From positions 1 through 64,000 of the forward strand of contig NZ_JAGIZA010000001.1 of the NCBI RefSeq assembly GCF_017813365.1: 64,000 bases of DNA, written 5' to 3'. Numbering within the stretch: the first letter of the stretch is position 1; each line of letters begins with the position of its first letter. This stretch comes from Roseomonas indoligenes. Lineage in GTDB: Bacteria; Pseudomonadota; Alphaproteobacteria; Acetobacterales; Acetobacteraceae. A program made the translations under genes and the position numbers. Below are positions 17,609 to 26,910 of the stretch, piece by piece. The notes below the pieces were generated by a model. It searched no databases and was not told the DNA's origin. It saw only the letters and a program-made list of their open reading frames with translations.

Positions 17609-18598
17609 TCAGGAGGCGACGATGCGCGCGGCCCGGATCACCTCGCGCCAGCGCGCGATCTCCGCCTCCTGGAAGCGCCGGTACTGCTCCGGCGTTCCCG
17701 GCACCACGTCGAAGCCGATGCGCTCCAGCGCGGAGCGAGTCTCCGCGTGCAGGAGCGAATCGCGCAGCGCGGCGGCCACCCGGTCGCGCAGCGGGCCGGA
17801 CATGCCGGCCGGCGCCATGAAGGACTGCCAGGAGGTGACGACGAAGTCGCGCAGCCCCGCCTGCTCCGCCGTGGGCACGCCCGGCAGCACGGGATGCGGG
17901 CGGTCGCTCGTCACCATCAGGGCGCGCAGCCGGCCGCCCTCGATATGGCCGGCGACGGTGCCGAGGTTCTGGAAGGAGAGGCTGACATTGCCGGCGATCA
18001 GGTCGGTCGCCGCCGCGGCGCCGCCAGTATAGGGGATATGGGTGATCTCCGTGCCCGTCCGCAACTTGAACAGCTCCGTGGTGAGCTGGTCGGAGGAGCC
18101 GACGCCGGAGGTGGAGTAGGCGGCGCGACCGCCCGCCTCCTTGAGCCATTGGATGAGTCCGGCGACGTCCCGCGCGGGGTGGTCTCGGTTCACCACCAGC
18201 ACGTTCGGCGTGGTGACGGCCAGGACCAACGGGGTGAAGTCCTTCAGCGGGTCGTAGCCGAGGTTCGGGCGCAGGGCGGCGTTGATGGCCCAGACGCCGA
18301 TAGAGCCGACCATCAGGGTGTGCCCGTCCGGCGCCGCGCGCATGGCGACGCGGGCCGCCACCTCCCCGTTCGCGCCGGGGCGGTTCTCCACCACCACCGG
18401 CTGCCCGATGGCCTGCCCCATGCGGTTGGCGGCGGCGCGGGCCACGATGTCGGAGGGGCCGCCGGCGACGAAGGGCACCAGCACCGTCACCGGTCGGGCG
18501 GGCCAGGCCTCCGCCTGCGCCCGGGCGGGGAAGGGGGCCAGGGCGGGGGCCAGGGGCGCGGCGCCGGCGAGTGCCAGCAGGGTGCGGCGGGTGGTCAT
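17609..18598 (-). CDS. Bug-family (TctC-like) periplasmic solute-binding protein
   Basis: A 329-residue tripartite tricarboxylate transporter receptor. Residues 1-28 are a signal peptide that begins MTTRRTLLALAG and ends ARAQA, with an Arg pair near the start that may direct Tat export. The Bug signatures are VPFVAGGPSDIVAR near 45, VVVENRPGANG near 70, and the YSTSGVGSSDQLTTELF helix. Ligands of this family are carboxylates or related acids, often aromatic. No TctA or TctB permease gene is nearby, which is common for this expanded family. The ligand is unknown. Confidence 0.9.
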   Translation of the reverse strand: MTTRRTLLALAGAAPLAPALAPFPARAQAEAWPARPVTVLVPFVAGGPSDIVARAAANRMGQAIGQPVVVENRPGANGEVAARVAMRAAPDGHTLMVGSIGVWAINAALRPNLGYDPLKDFTPLVLAVTTPNVLVVNRDHPARDVAGLIQWLKEAGGRAAYSTSGVGSSDQLTTELFKLRTGTEITHIPYTGGAAAATDLIAGNVSLSFQNLGTVAGHIEGGRLRALMVTSDRPHPVLPGVPTAEQAGLRDFVVTSWQSFMAPAGMSGPLRDRVAAALRDSLLHAETRSALERIGFDVVPGTPEQYRRFQEAEIARWREVIRAARIVAS

Positions 18599-18760
18599 GG
18601 GCGTGTTCCTCCTTGGGGTCGCGCCTTTCCGGCGCGTTGCCGGAATGGTGCCGCAAGGGCTGCCGGGAAGGCGAGGGTTTAAGGCGAGACTTTCCCGGCC
18701 TCCCCGCGTTGCGCCGGGCGACCCGCCCGGCTAACCCGGACGCGCCGCAGGGAGAGTTGC

Positions 18761-20431
18761 ATGACGACGGACCTGGAGATCGCGCGGGCGGCCACGCTTC
18801 GCCCCATCGCCGAGATCGCCGAACGGGCCGGGATTCCCCTGGATGCCCTGGAGCCGTATGGGCGGTTCAAGGCCAAAATCGGCACCGATTTCATTCGGGC
18901 CCAGGCCGGGCGGCCGGAGGGCGCGCTGGTGCTGGTGACGGGCATCAGCCCCACCCCCGCCGGCGAGGGGAAGACCACCACCACCATTGGGCTGGGCGAC
19001 GCGCTGAACGCGCTCGGCACCCGCACGATGATCGCGCTGCGCGAGCCCTCCCTCGGCCCCTGCTTCGGGGTGAAGGGCGGGGCGACGGGCGGGGGGCGGG
19101 CGCAGGTGGCGCCGATGGAGGAGATCAACCTCCACTTCACCGGCGACTTCCACGCGATCACGAGCGCCAACAACCTGCTCTCGGCGATGATCGACAACCA
19201 CGTCTACTGGGGCAACGCGCTGGACCTGGACATCCGGCGCATCGCCTGGAAGCGTGCGATCGACATGAACGACCGGGCGCTGCGGCTCGGCACCTTCGGC
19301 CTGGGCGGCGTCGCCAACGGCTTCCCGCGGGAGGACGGGTTCGACATCACCGTGGCTTCCGAGGTGATGGCGATCTTCTGCCTGGCGCGCGACCTGGACG
19401 ACCTGCGCGCGCGCCTCGGACGCATCATCATCGGCCAGTCGCGGGACGGGCGTGCGGTGACCGCGCATGAGGTGAAGGCGGACGGCGCCATGGCGGCGCT
19501 GCTGCGGGACGCGCTGATGCCCAACCTCGTCCAGACACTGGAGGGGAGCCCGGCGCTGGTGCATGGCGGCCCCTTCGCCAATATCGCGCATGGCTGCAAC
19601 AGCGTGATCGCCACGAGGCTGGGCCTGCAGCTGGCCGACGTAGTGGTGACGGAGGCCGGGTTCGGCGCCGATCTGGGCGCGGAGAAGTTCCTGGACATCA
19701 AGTGCCGCTCCGCCGGCCTCGCGCCCTCCGCCTGCGTGATCGTCGCCACCGTGCGCGCCCTGAAGATGCATGGCGGCGTGGCGAAGTCGGCGCTGGGGGC
19801 GGAGGATGTGGCGGCGGTGCGGCGCGGCCTCTCCAACCTGGAACGCCATGTCGAGAACACCCGCAAGTTCGGCCTGCCCGTTGTGGTGGCGCTGAACCGC
19901 TTCACCGGCGACACGGAGGCCGAGATCGCGGCGGTACAGGAGGCGATGGTCGCGCTCGGCACGCGCGCCATCCTCTGCACGCATTGGGGGGATGGCGCGG
20001 CCGGGGCCGAGGAGCTGGCGCGGGCCGTGCAGGGCCTGATCGCCGGCGGCACGGCGCAGTTCAGGCCGCTCTACCCGGACGACATGCCGCTGGCCGACAA
20101 GATCGGGACCATCGCGCGCGAGATATACCATGCGGCGGAGGTTTCGATCCCGCCCGCGCTGGTGACCCGGCTGAAGCGCTTCGAGGAGGCGGGGTTCGGT
20201 CGCGCGCCCGTCTGCATCGCGAAGACGCAGTACTCCTTCTCCGCCAATCCCGCGCTGATGGGGGCGCCGAGCGGGCACGTGCTGCCGGTGCGGGAGGTGC
20301 GGCTCTCCGCCGGCGCCGGCTTCGTGGTGGCGGTCTGCGGCGACGTGATGACCATGCCCGGCCTGCCGCGCGTGCCGGCGGCGGAGGGGATCGGGCTGGA
20401 CGCGGAAGGGCGGATCGACGGGCTGTTCTAG
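18761..20431 (+). CDS. fhs: Formate--tetrahydrofolate ligase
   Basis: A 556-residue enzyme that joins formate to tetrahydrofolate with ATP. The phosphate loop TPAGEGKTT is at about 65-73, followed by the family stretches [22 protein letters not shown] and [10 protein letters not shown]. The ATG follows a GGAGAG ribosome site. Together with FolD, seven kilobases upstream, it completes the one-carbon route from formate to methylene-THF. Its stop shares the palindrome CTAG with the stop of the converging Bug receptor gene, so the two genes overlap by four bases. Confidence 0.96.
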   Translation: MTTDLEIARAATLRPIAEIAERAGIPLDALEPYGRFKAKIGTDFIRAQAGRPEGALVLVTGISPTPAGEGKTTTTIGLGDALNALGTRTMIALREPSLGPCFGVKGGATGGGRAQVAPMEEINLHFTGDFHAITSANNLLSAMIDNHVYWGNALDLDIRRIAWKRAIDMNDRALRLGTFGLGGVANGFPREDGFDITVASEVMAIFCLARDLDDLRARLGRIIIGQSRDGRAVTAHEVKADGAMAALLRDALMPNLVQTLEGSPALVHGGPFANIAHGCNSVIATRLGLQLADVVVTEAGFGADLGAEKFLDIKCRSAGLAPSACVIVATVRALKMHGGVAKSALGAEDVAAVRRGLSNLERHVENTRKFGLPVVVALNRFTGDTEAEIAAVQEAMVALGTRAILCTHWGDGAAGAEELARAVQGLIAGGTAQFRPLYPDDMPLADKIGTIAREIYHAAEVSIPPALVTRLKRFEEAGFGRAPVCIAKTQYSFSANPALMGAPSGHVLPVREVRLSAGAGFVVAVCGDVMTMPGLPRVPAAEGIGLDAEGRIDGLF

Positions 20432-21399
20432 CCGGGCTGGATCCCGCGCTCCCGGATCACCGCCGCCCAGACCTCCATTTCGCGGCCCACGAAGTCCGCG
20501 AAGGCCTGCCGCGGCATGGGGGCGGGCTCGCTGCCGTCGCGGCGCAGGCGCTCAGCGATCGCGGGATCGGACAGCACCGCCCCGGCCGCGTCATGCAGCC
20601 GGTCCAGCACCGGGGCGGGCGTGCCGGCGCGGGCGAAGAGGCCGAACCAGTTCTCGGCGGTGATCGGCAGGCCGGTGGCCTCCTCCAGCGTCGGCACCTC
20701 CGGCGCCGCGGGGCTGCGGGCCGCGCCGGTATAGGCCAGCAGGCGCAGCTTGCCCTCCCGCGCCAGGGGCAGGGCGGCGGAGGGATTGTCGAACATCGCC
20801 TCCACATGGCCCGCCACGAGGTCCGGCAGGGCGGGGCCGGTGCCGCGGTAGGGAACATGGGTGAGGGGCACGCCGCTGCGCCCCGCCAGGATCTCGATCG
20901 CCAGGTGGGACATGGAGCCGTTGCCGGCGGAGGCGAGGTTGAGGCCGCCGCGCGCCCTCGCCAGCGCCAGCAGTCCCGCCGCGTCCTTTGCCGGCGAGGC
21001 GGCGGGAACCATCAGCATCAGCCCGTTCCGCACGAGCATGGCGACCGGCGCGAAATCGGCCCGGCTGTCATAGGGCAGCCCCCGGAACAGGCCGGGGTTG
21101 ATGGCGAAGGGGGCACCCGCCACCAGCAGGGTTGTCCCGTCCGGCGCGCTGCGGGCCAACTCGGCGGTGGCGATCTGTGTGGCGGCACCGGGCTTGTTCT
21201 CCACCACCACGGGACGGCCACCCGAGAGGCCCTTCGCGAATTCCTGGGCCAGGAGCCGCGCGGCGAGGTCCGCCGTGCCGCCGGGCGCGACGCCGACGAG
21301 AAGGGTGAGGCCGCGCGCGGGCCAGGGCTCCTGCGCCCGGGCGGGGATGGCGGGCGCGGGGGTGGAGAGCAGGGCGGCGAGGAGGGGGCGGCGGCGCAT
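20428..21399 (-). CDS. Bug-family (TctC-like) periplasmic solute-binding protein
   Basis: A 323-residue receptor of the same family as the gene at 17609. The signal peptide is [12 protein letters not shown]... ending ARAQE. Family marks are [27 protein letters not shown] and [13 protein letters not shown], plus the [18 protein letters not shown] segment that lines the ligand cleft. The start is set at the signal peptide. The same frame stays open to 23361 antisense to the GH15-like gene, but that part has no protein character. No cognate permease is adjacent. Confidence 0.9.
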   Translation of the reverse strand: MRRRPLLAALLSTPAPAIPARAQEPWPARGLTLLVGVAPGGTADLAARLLAQEFAKGLSGGRPVVVENKPGAATQIATAELARSAPDGTTLLVAGAPFAINPGLFRGLPYDSRADFAPVAMLVRNGLMLMVPAASPAKDAAGLLALARARGGLNLASAGNGSMSHLAIEILAGRSGVPLTHVPYRGTGPALPDLVAGHVEAMFDNPSAALPLAREGKLRLLAYTGAARSPAAPEVPTLEEATGLPITAENWFGLFARAGTPAPVLDRLHDAAGAVLSDPAIAERLRRDGSEPAPMPRQAFADFVGREMEVWAAVIRERGIQPG

Positions 21400-21519
21400 C
21401 CGCCGATCATGCCAGGGCCGCGCCGGATGGGAACGCGGCATCACGAGCGCGCGGTGGCCGGTGCGGTCCGGCCGATCGCCCTCATCTTGCGTTAGCGCCG
21501 CAGGAGGCCCGCCACACTG

Positions 21520-23355
21520 ATGTCCCGTCCCCTCGCCGATTATGCCCTCATCGGCGACACGCACTCCAACGCCCTCATCGCCCGCGACGGGTCCATCGAC
21601 TGGCTGTGCTGGCCGCGGCACGACAGCCCCGCTTTGTTCCTGCGCCTGCTGGACGATGAGAAGGGCGGGGCCTGCACGGTCGCATTCGAGCGGCTGATCG
21701 GTACCGTCCGCCGCTACCTGCCCGGTACGAACATGCTGGAAACGGTCTTCACAACCGCCACGGGCCGCGCGGTGCTGACGGACTTCATGCCGCTCTCCCG
21801 CCCCGACAGGGTCGCGCCGGAAGGACCGGACGGGATCGCGGAGGGGCGGGTGATCCGGCTCCTGCGCTGCGAGGAGGGGGGGGTTTCCGGCCGTTTCCTC
21901 GTGCGGCCGACCTTCGACTACGCGCGGCGGCTCTGCGCCCCATCCATGCAGCCGGACGGCACTGCGCTGTTCGAGGCGGGGGAGCAGAGGATGCTCGTTG
22001 TCGCCCTGCCGGGCGGGCCGGCCGTGGAAGGGGAGGCGGTTTCGGCGGCGTTCGACCTCGGGATGGGGGAGCGGATGGCCCTCGTGCTCTCGGGCGGAGA
22101 GGACGGGCAGACGGTGCCGCCGGTGCGGCTGGAGGAGGTGGAGGAGAGGCTGGCGGCCACGCGGCACTATTGGGACGATTGGAGCGCGCGCTGCACCTAC
22201 CGGGGCGGCTACCGGGAGGCGGTGCTGCGCTCCGTGCTGCTGCTGAAGCTGCTGACCTACTCGCCCACGGGCGCGATCATCGCGGCCCCGACCCTGGGCC
22301 TGCCGGAGGCCGTGCCGGGGAACCGGAACTTCGACTACCGCTACGCCTGGCTGCGCGACGCCAGCTTCACCGTCACGTCCTTCGTCATGCTCGGTTATGT
22401 GCGGGAGGCGGCGGAGTACCTGCGCTTCCTGCGTCTGGCCGATCCCAGCCGCGGCAGGGCGCTGAAGCTGATGTACGCCATCGACGGCGGCCCGCCGGCG
22501 GCGGAGGAGGTGCTGGATCACCTCTCGGGCTGGCGGGGCGTCGGGCCCATTCGGATCGGCAACGGCGCCGCCGACCAGCAGCAGCACGACATCTACGGCG
22601 AGCACCTGATGGCGCTGGAGACCTTCCTGGAGGCGGTGGACTACGACCCGCCGCAGAAGACGAACGACCACCTGCCGGAGGGACTGGTGAACCTGGCCAC
22701 CCGCGCCCTGGCGGTGCGGCACGCCGAGGACCAGGGCATCTGGGAACCGCGGACGCCGGGCAAGCAGATGTTCCACACCAAGGCGCTGATCTGGGTGGCG
22801 CTGGACCGGGCGGCCCGCATGGCCCGGCGCGTCGGCCGGATCGAGGAGGGGCTGATCCGGGACTGGGAGCGCGTGGCGGAGGAGGTGCGTGCCGAGTACC
22901 ACGAGCGCGGCTGGAACCCCGCCCGCGGTGCCTTCACCCAGTTCTACGGATCGGACCTGCTGGACGCGGCCGTGCTGCGGACCGTGCTGTTCGGCGCGAT
23001 CGATGCGAACGACCCGCGCCTCGCCTCCACCTACGACGCCATCACGCGGGAACTGGTGGTGGATGACCTGGTCTACCGCTACCGCGCCCCGGACGGGATG
23101 GAGGGGGAAGAGGGCACCTTCTCCGCCTGCGCCTTCTGGCGCGTGGGCTGCCTGGCACTGGCGGGACGGACGGAGCCGGCCCGGCTGGTCTTCGAGCGCC
23201 TGCTGGGGCGGGGCAACGACCTCGGCCTCTTCGCCGAGGAGATCGACGCGGCGACGGGGGAGCAGCGCGGCAACTTCCCCCAGGGCTTCACCCACATGGC
23301 CCTGATCAACCACGCGCTGCGGCTGGAGCGGGAGCAGCGGCGCCGAGCGGCGTGA
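21520..23355 (+). CDS. GH15-family glycoside hydrolase (glucoamylase/trehalase-like)
   Basis: A 611-residue protein with an N-terminal beta-sandwich domain (about 1-215; opening LADYALIGDTHSNALIARDGSIDWLCWPRHDSP) and a C-terminal (alpha/alpha)6 barrel. The latter includes NFDYRYAWLRDASF near 270 and a later QGIWEPR segment carrying one of the acidic residues. GH15 proteins of this form hydrolyse trehalose or alpha-glucans. There is no signal peptide, so it should be cytoplasmic. A strong terminator follows, separating it from the transglutaminase genes. Confidence 0.88.
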   Translation: MSRPLADYALIGDTHSNALIARDGSIDWLCWPRHDSPALFLRLLDDEKGGACTVAFERLIGTVRRYLPGTNMLETVFTTATGRAVLTDFMPLSRPDRVAPEGPDGIAEGRVIRLLRCEEGGVSGRFLVRPTFDYARRLCAPSMQPDGTALFEAGEQRMLVVALPGGPAVEGEAVSAAFDLGMGERMALVLSGGEDGQTVPPVRLEEVEERLAATRHYWDDWSARCTYRGGYREAVLRSVLLLKLLTYSPTGAIIAAPTLGLPEAVPGNRNFDYRYAWLRDASFTVTSFVMLGYVREAAEYLRFLRLADPSRGRALKLMYAIDGGPPAAEEVLDHLSGWRGVGPIRIGNGAADQQQHDIYGEHLMALETFLEAVDYDPPQKTNDHLPEGLVNLATRALAVRHAEDQGIWEPRTPGKQMFHTKALIWVALDRAARMARRVGRIEEGLIRDWERVAEEVRAEYHERGWNPARGAFTQFYGSDLLDAAVLRTVLFGAIDANDPRLASTYDAITRELVVDDLVYRYRAPDGMEGEEGTFSACAFWRVGCLALAGRTEPARLVFERLLGRGNDLGLFAEEIDAATGEQRGNFPQGFTHMALINHALRLEREQRRRAA

Positions 23356-23412
23356 AAACATGCGGCCTGTGCAACCAGGGGCCGTGAAGGCTGTTTGGGA
23401 CTAACCTATGAT

Positions 23413-23464
23413 GACGGGCCAGGGCCGGCGGGATGCTCTCCCTGCCGGCCCTGGCCCGTCTTTT
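23413..23464 (+). terminator. Strong Rho-independent terminator
   Basis: A perfect 17-base-pair GC-rich stem (23413-23429 with 23444-23460) with a 14-base loop is followed by TTTT. It lies 57 bases past the GH15-like stop and 44 bases before the next start codon, so it insulates the transglutaminase operon. Confidence 0.88.
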
Positions 23465-23507
23465 GCCTTGTCTGTCTGAGCCTCGTCCTGGGGTCGAAGG
23501 GTGGCCC

Positions 23508-24494
23508 ATGCCGATCCTCACCGTCCGACATGTCACGACCTACCGGTACCGCCAGCCTGTCTCCTTCGGGGAGCACCGGATGATGCTGCGGCCGCGGGAG
23601 GGATACGACCAGCGGCTGCTCGAGGCCCGGATCGAGATCACGCCGGAGCCCGCCGACCTGTGGTGGATGCACGACGTGTTCGGGAACAGCGTGGGCGTGG
23701 CCTGCTTCAAGGCCCGTGCGCGGGAGCTGCGCTTCGAGAGCACGATGCGCCTGGACCACCGCCCGGTGGAGGCGCTGGACTTCCGCCTGGAGCGGCACGC
23801 GCGCAGCCTGCCCTTCTCCTACACGATCGAGGAGATGCCGGACCTCGCGCGCTCCATCGAGCGGCACCACGCGGATCCCGATCATGCCGTGGATCTCTGG
23901 GCGCGCGGCTTCCTGCGCAAGGACAGGCCGACGGAGACGCTGGAGCTGCTGACGGCGATGACGAAGGCGGTGAAGCGGGACTTCACCTACGTCCCCCGCA
24001 CCATGCGCGGCATCCAGGAGCCGGGGCGCACGCTGGAACTGGGGAGCGGCACTTGCCGGGACTTCGCGCTGCTGATGATGGAAGGAGTGCGCTCCCTCGG
24101 TCTCGCGGCGCGCTTTGTCTCCGGCTACCTCTACTCGCCCGGCGCGGATGGCGCGGGGGCCGGGGGGCATGTCGGCGGTGGCGCCACCCATGCCTGGGTG
24201 CGCGTGTACCTGCCCGGCGCGGGCTGGGTGGAGTTCGACCCGACCAACGGCATCGTCGGCAACCGGGACCTGATCCGCGTGGCAGTGGGGCGCGACCCCT
24301 CCCAGGCGGTGCCGCTCTACGGCAGCTGGAAGGGCTTCCCGGAGGACAGCCTCGGTATGGATGTTTCCGTCCAGGTCACGGCCGAGCCCTCGCCCCAGGT
24401 GGCAGCGCCCGTGGCCGCTCCTGTCTCCTCGTCCGTGCCCCCAGCCCAGCCAAAGCCCGGGGCGACGCCAGAGCCCGCCCTGCCTGCGGGCTGA
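23508..24494 (+). CDS. Transglutaminase-like protein
   Basis: A 328-residue protein with the bacterial transglutaminase N-terminal domain (about 1-90, VRHVTTYRYRQPVSFGEHRMM) and a transglutaminase core. The triad is complete: Cys near 182 in SGTCRDFALL, His in ATHAWVRVYL, Asp in VEFDPTNG. The last 40 residues are a Pro/Ala/Val linker-like tail. Bacterial members act as cysteine peptidases or amide-forming enzymes. A second transglutaminase gene follows 57 bases later, then an N-formylglutamate amidohydrolase, making a likely three-gene operon that may act on peptide or glutamyl amides. Confidence 0.87.
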   Translation: MPILTVRHVTTYRYRQPVSFGEHRMMLRPREGYDQRLLEARIEITPEPADLWWMHDVFGNSVGVACFKARARELRFESTMRLDHRPVEALDFRLERHARSLPFSYTIEEMPDLARSIERHHADPDHAVDLWARGFLRKDRPTETLELLTAMTKAVKRDFTYVPRTMRGIQEPGRTLELGSGTCRDFALLMMEGVRSLGLAARFVSGYLYSPGADGAGAGGHVGGGATHAWVRVYLPGAGWVEFDPTNGIVGNRDLIRVAVGRDPSQAVPLYGSWKGFPEDSLGMDVSVQVTAEPSPQVAAPVAAPVSSSVPPAQPKPGATPEPALPAG

Positions 24495-24551
24495 TCCGCC
24501 TTCCCCTCCCCCCCTTTCCCCCCGCCCCGACACACCGGAGGACAGTGCCCC

Positions 24552-25373
24552 ATGAAGATCCACGCCGGCTTCGACATCACCTACGAGTGCTACCAGCCGA
24601 CGCCCATGGTCCTGATGCTGAGCGTCCATCCCTCCCGCATGCCGGACGTGATCGGGCCGCACGAGCTCCGCTTCGACCCGCCCATCGGCGCCACCGAGTA
24701 CCGGGACGGGTTCGGCAACATCTGTCACCGGATCGTCGCGCCGCGCGGGCGCACCACCATCTCCACCCGCTTCGACGTGCTGGACCCCGGCGTGCCGGAT
24801 GTCTACGCGCCGGAGGCGCGGCAACTGCCGGTGGAGGAGCTGCCGGACGAAGCGCTGATGTTCCTGCTGCCCAGCCGCTACTGCGAGACGGACCGGATGT
24901 CGGACCTCGCCTGGTCGCTGTTCGGGCACACGCCGGAGGGCTGGGCGCGGGTGCAGGCCATCGTGGACTACGCGCACAACCGCCTGACCTTCGGCTACGA
25001 GCACGCCAACGTCTTCCGCACCGCCCATAGCGGCCATGGGGACCGCGTGGGCGTGTGCCGGGACTACGCGCACCTGGCCGTCACGCTCTGCCGCTGCATG
25101 AACATTCCCGCGCGCTACTGCACGGGCTATCTCGGCGATATCGGCGTGCCGCCGATCGACGCCGCGATGGACTTCTCCGCCTGGTTCGAAGTCTATCTCG
25201 GCGGCCACTGGTACACCTTCGACGCGCGGCACAACACGCCGCGCATCGGGCGCATCCTGATGGCGCGCGGGCGGGACGCGGCGGACGTGGCGATCACCAC
25301 CACCTTCGGATCCAACACCCTGGCCGGCTTCCACGTGGTGACGGACGAGGTGAAGCCGGACGTGTGGGCGTGA
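24552..25373 (+). CDS. Transglutaminase-like protein lacking the usual catalytic His
   Basis: A 273-residue paralogue-like protein. The N-terminal domain begins MKIHAGFDITYECYQPTPMVLML. The core has the nucleophile in GVCRDYAHLA near 172, the Asp in WYTFDARHN, but Ser (about 208, DFSAWFEVYL) where the first protein has His. A His two residues before the Trp of GGHW might substitute. The substitution may be normal for this subfamily. It overlaps the next gene by four bases (GTGA). No signal peptide is seen, so it is probably cytoplasmic. The substrate is unknown. Confidence 0.83.
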   Translation: MKIHAGFDITYECYQPTPMVLMLSVHPSRMPDVIGPHELRFDPPIGATEYRDGFGNICHRIVAPRGRTTISTRFDVLDPGVPDVYAPEARQLPVEELPDEALMFLLPSRYCETDRMSDLAWSLFGHTPEGWARVQAIVDYAHNRLTFGYEHANVFRTAHSGHGDRVGVCRDYAHLAVTLCRCMNIPARYCTGYLGDIGVPPIDAAMDFSAWFEVYLGGHWYTFDARHNTPRIGRILMARGRDAADVAITTTFGSNTLAGFHVVTDEVKPDVWA

Positions 25374-26128
25374 GCGATCTGGATGTGAAGGATCCTGCGC
25401 CGGTCGAGGTGGTGAACGCGGGGGGCGCCTCGCCCTTCGTGCTGCTCTGCGAGCACGCCTCCAAGCACATTCCTGCGCGCTACGCGGATCTCGGCCTGCC
25501 CGCTTCGGAGCTGGGGCGGCACATCGCCTGGGATATCGGGGCGGCGGAGCTGGCCCGGCTTCTCTCGGCACGGCTGGACGCACCGCTTCTGCTGGCCGGC
25601 GCCTCGCGGCTGGTGATCGACCTGAATCGGCCGCCGGGGATGCCCAGCAGCATCCCGGAGATGAGCGAGAGCACGCCCATCCCCGGCAATACCGGCCTCT
25701 CCGCGGCGGAGCGCACGCTGCGCCAGACCGCTTGGTTCCACCCCTTCCACGGGGCCGTCACCGCCCTGCTGGACCGGCGCCAGGCCGAGGGGCGGAGGAC
25801 ACTCGTCGTGGGCGTGCACAGCTTCACGCCGCGCTACCAGGGCGTGGACCGGCCCTGGCACGCGGGGGTGCTCTTCGCCGGGGCGGAGCGCTTCGGGCGG
25901 GCCCTGGCGGCGGCCATCGCGGCCGATCCGGCGCTGGTGGTGGGAGAGAACGAGCCCTATCGGATCGAGCCTGGCATCTACGACTACACCGTGCCGGTCC
26001 ATGGCGACGCGCGGGGCCTGGATGCCGTGCTGATCGAGGTCCGGCAGGACCTGCTGGGTGACGAGGCGGGGATCAGGGACTGGGCGGAACGGCTGGCCCC
26101 GGCACTGGAGCGGGCTGCCGGGGTTTAG
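25370..26128 (+). CDS. N-formylglutamate amidohydrolase family protein
   Basis: A 252-residue protein of the HutG2/N-formylglutamate amidohydrolase family. The fold marks are FVLLCEHASKHIP near 23, HIAWDIGAAELA, the SRLVIDLNRP loop with its Arg and Asp, VVGVHSFTP with a metal-ligand His, and a C-terminal EVRQDLL. Family enzymes cut N-formyl or similar amides from glutamate. No other histidine-degradation gene is near. The GTG start overlaps the TGA of the preceding transglutaminase-like gene, indicating coupled translation and possibly joint action on glutamyl amides. Confidence 0.87.
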   Translation: MSDLDVKDPAPVEVVNAGGASPFVLLCEHASKHIPARYADLGLPASELGRHIAWDIGAAELARLLSARLDAPLLLAGASRLVIDLNRPPGMPSSIPEMSESTPIPGNTGLSAAERTLRQTAWFHPFHGAVTALLDRRQAEGRRTLVVGVHSFTPRYQGVDRPWHAGVLFAGAERFGRALAAAIAADPALVVGENEPYRIEPGIYDYTVPVHGDARGLDAVLIEVRQDLLGDEAGIRDWAERLAPALERAAGV

Positions 26129-26258
26129 GTGAGGAGGACTGTCATTCTTCTTTGCTGCGCCGCAGCAAGTCGCTAGGATGGGCTCGGCCTGCGAGAGGAT
26201 GGTCGCCCTGACCCGGATCGCCCGACCCTTTCCCCTTCCGCCGCGCCAGTCCGAGCGG

Positions 26259-26870
26259 ATGACGCACCTGCCGGCCTCCCCGCACCGCCTCCACGAGGAT
26301 CTGGCGGCGCTGGTCCTCGGCACCTTCATGGTCTCGCTGGGGTTGGTGCTCTACGGCGAGGCCCGGCTGGCGACGAGCGGTCTGGCGGGGCTGGCGCTGC
26401 TGCTGGGCTACGCCACTCCCTTCAATGCCGGCACGCTGTTCTTCCTTCTCAATCTCCCCTTCCTCGTCTTCGGGTTCTGGCGGATGGGCTGGCGCGTGCT
26501 GCTGCGGACGCTGGTCGCCATCGCAGCGGTGTCGCTGCTCACGCGCTTCGCACCGCTCTGGGTCGATGTCGCGCATGTCTCGCCCCTCTATGGGGCGCTG
26601 ATGGGCGGGATCCTGATCGGGATGGGGGCGCTGGCCCTGGTGCGCCATCGCACGGGGCTGGGCGGCACCAACCTAGTCGCCATGTACCTGCAGGAGAGAC
26701 GGGGCTGGCGGGCCGGCTACATCCAGCTGGGCTTCGACCTGCTGGTGATGCTGGTGGCCTGCACGGTGCTGGAGCCGCGGCAGGTCGGGATTTCGCTGTT
26801 CGGGGCGGTGGTGGTGAACCTGATCGTGGCCATGAACCACAAGCCCGGGCGGTATCTCGGCGTCAGCTAG
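26259..26870 (+). CDS. YitT family membrane protein
   Basis: A 203-residue polytopic protein with five hydrophobic helices from about residue 12 to 195. The pattern LATSGLAGLALLLGYA and the GLGGTNLVAMYLQ segment match the DUF161/YitT family. The start is uncertain: ATG codons at 26178 and 26199 extend the frame by 27 and 20 residues of poorly conserved sequence. I use the ATG nearest the first conserved segment. Function is not established for this family; some members are thought to be transporters. It stands between the amidohydrolase and an AraC regulator. Confidence 0.78.
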   Translation: MTHLPASPHRLHEDLAALVLGTFMVSLGLVLYGEARLATSGLAGLALLLGYATPFNAGTLFFLLNLPFLVFGFWRMGWRVLLRTLVAIAAVSLLTRFAPLWVDVAHVSPLYGALMGGILIGMGALALVRHRTGLGGTNLVAMYLQERRGWRAGYIQLGFDLLVMLVACTVLEPRQVGISLFGAVVVNLIVAMNHKPGRYLGVS

Positions 26871-26910
26871 TCCTTGCGCCGGGCGGAACGTCCCGTCAGT
26901 TTGTCGTTCC

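Noticed and set aside
18599-18760. THF riboswitch before fhs
   Set aside because: No conserved paired pattern or typical loop could be drawn; only a normal ribosome site is visible.
21400-23361. Upstream continuation of the Bug receptor frame antisense to the GH15-like gene
   Set aside because: The receptor's signal peptide starts at 21399. The rest is low-complexity antisense reading, while the plus strand encodes a good GH15 protein.
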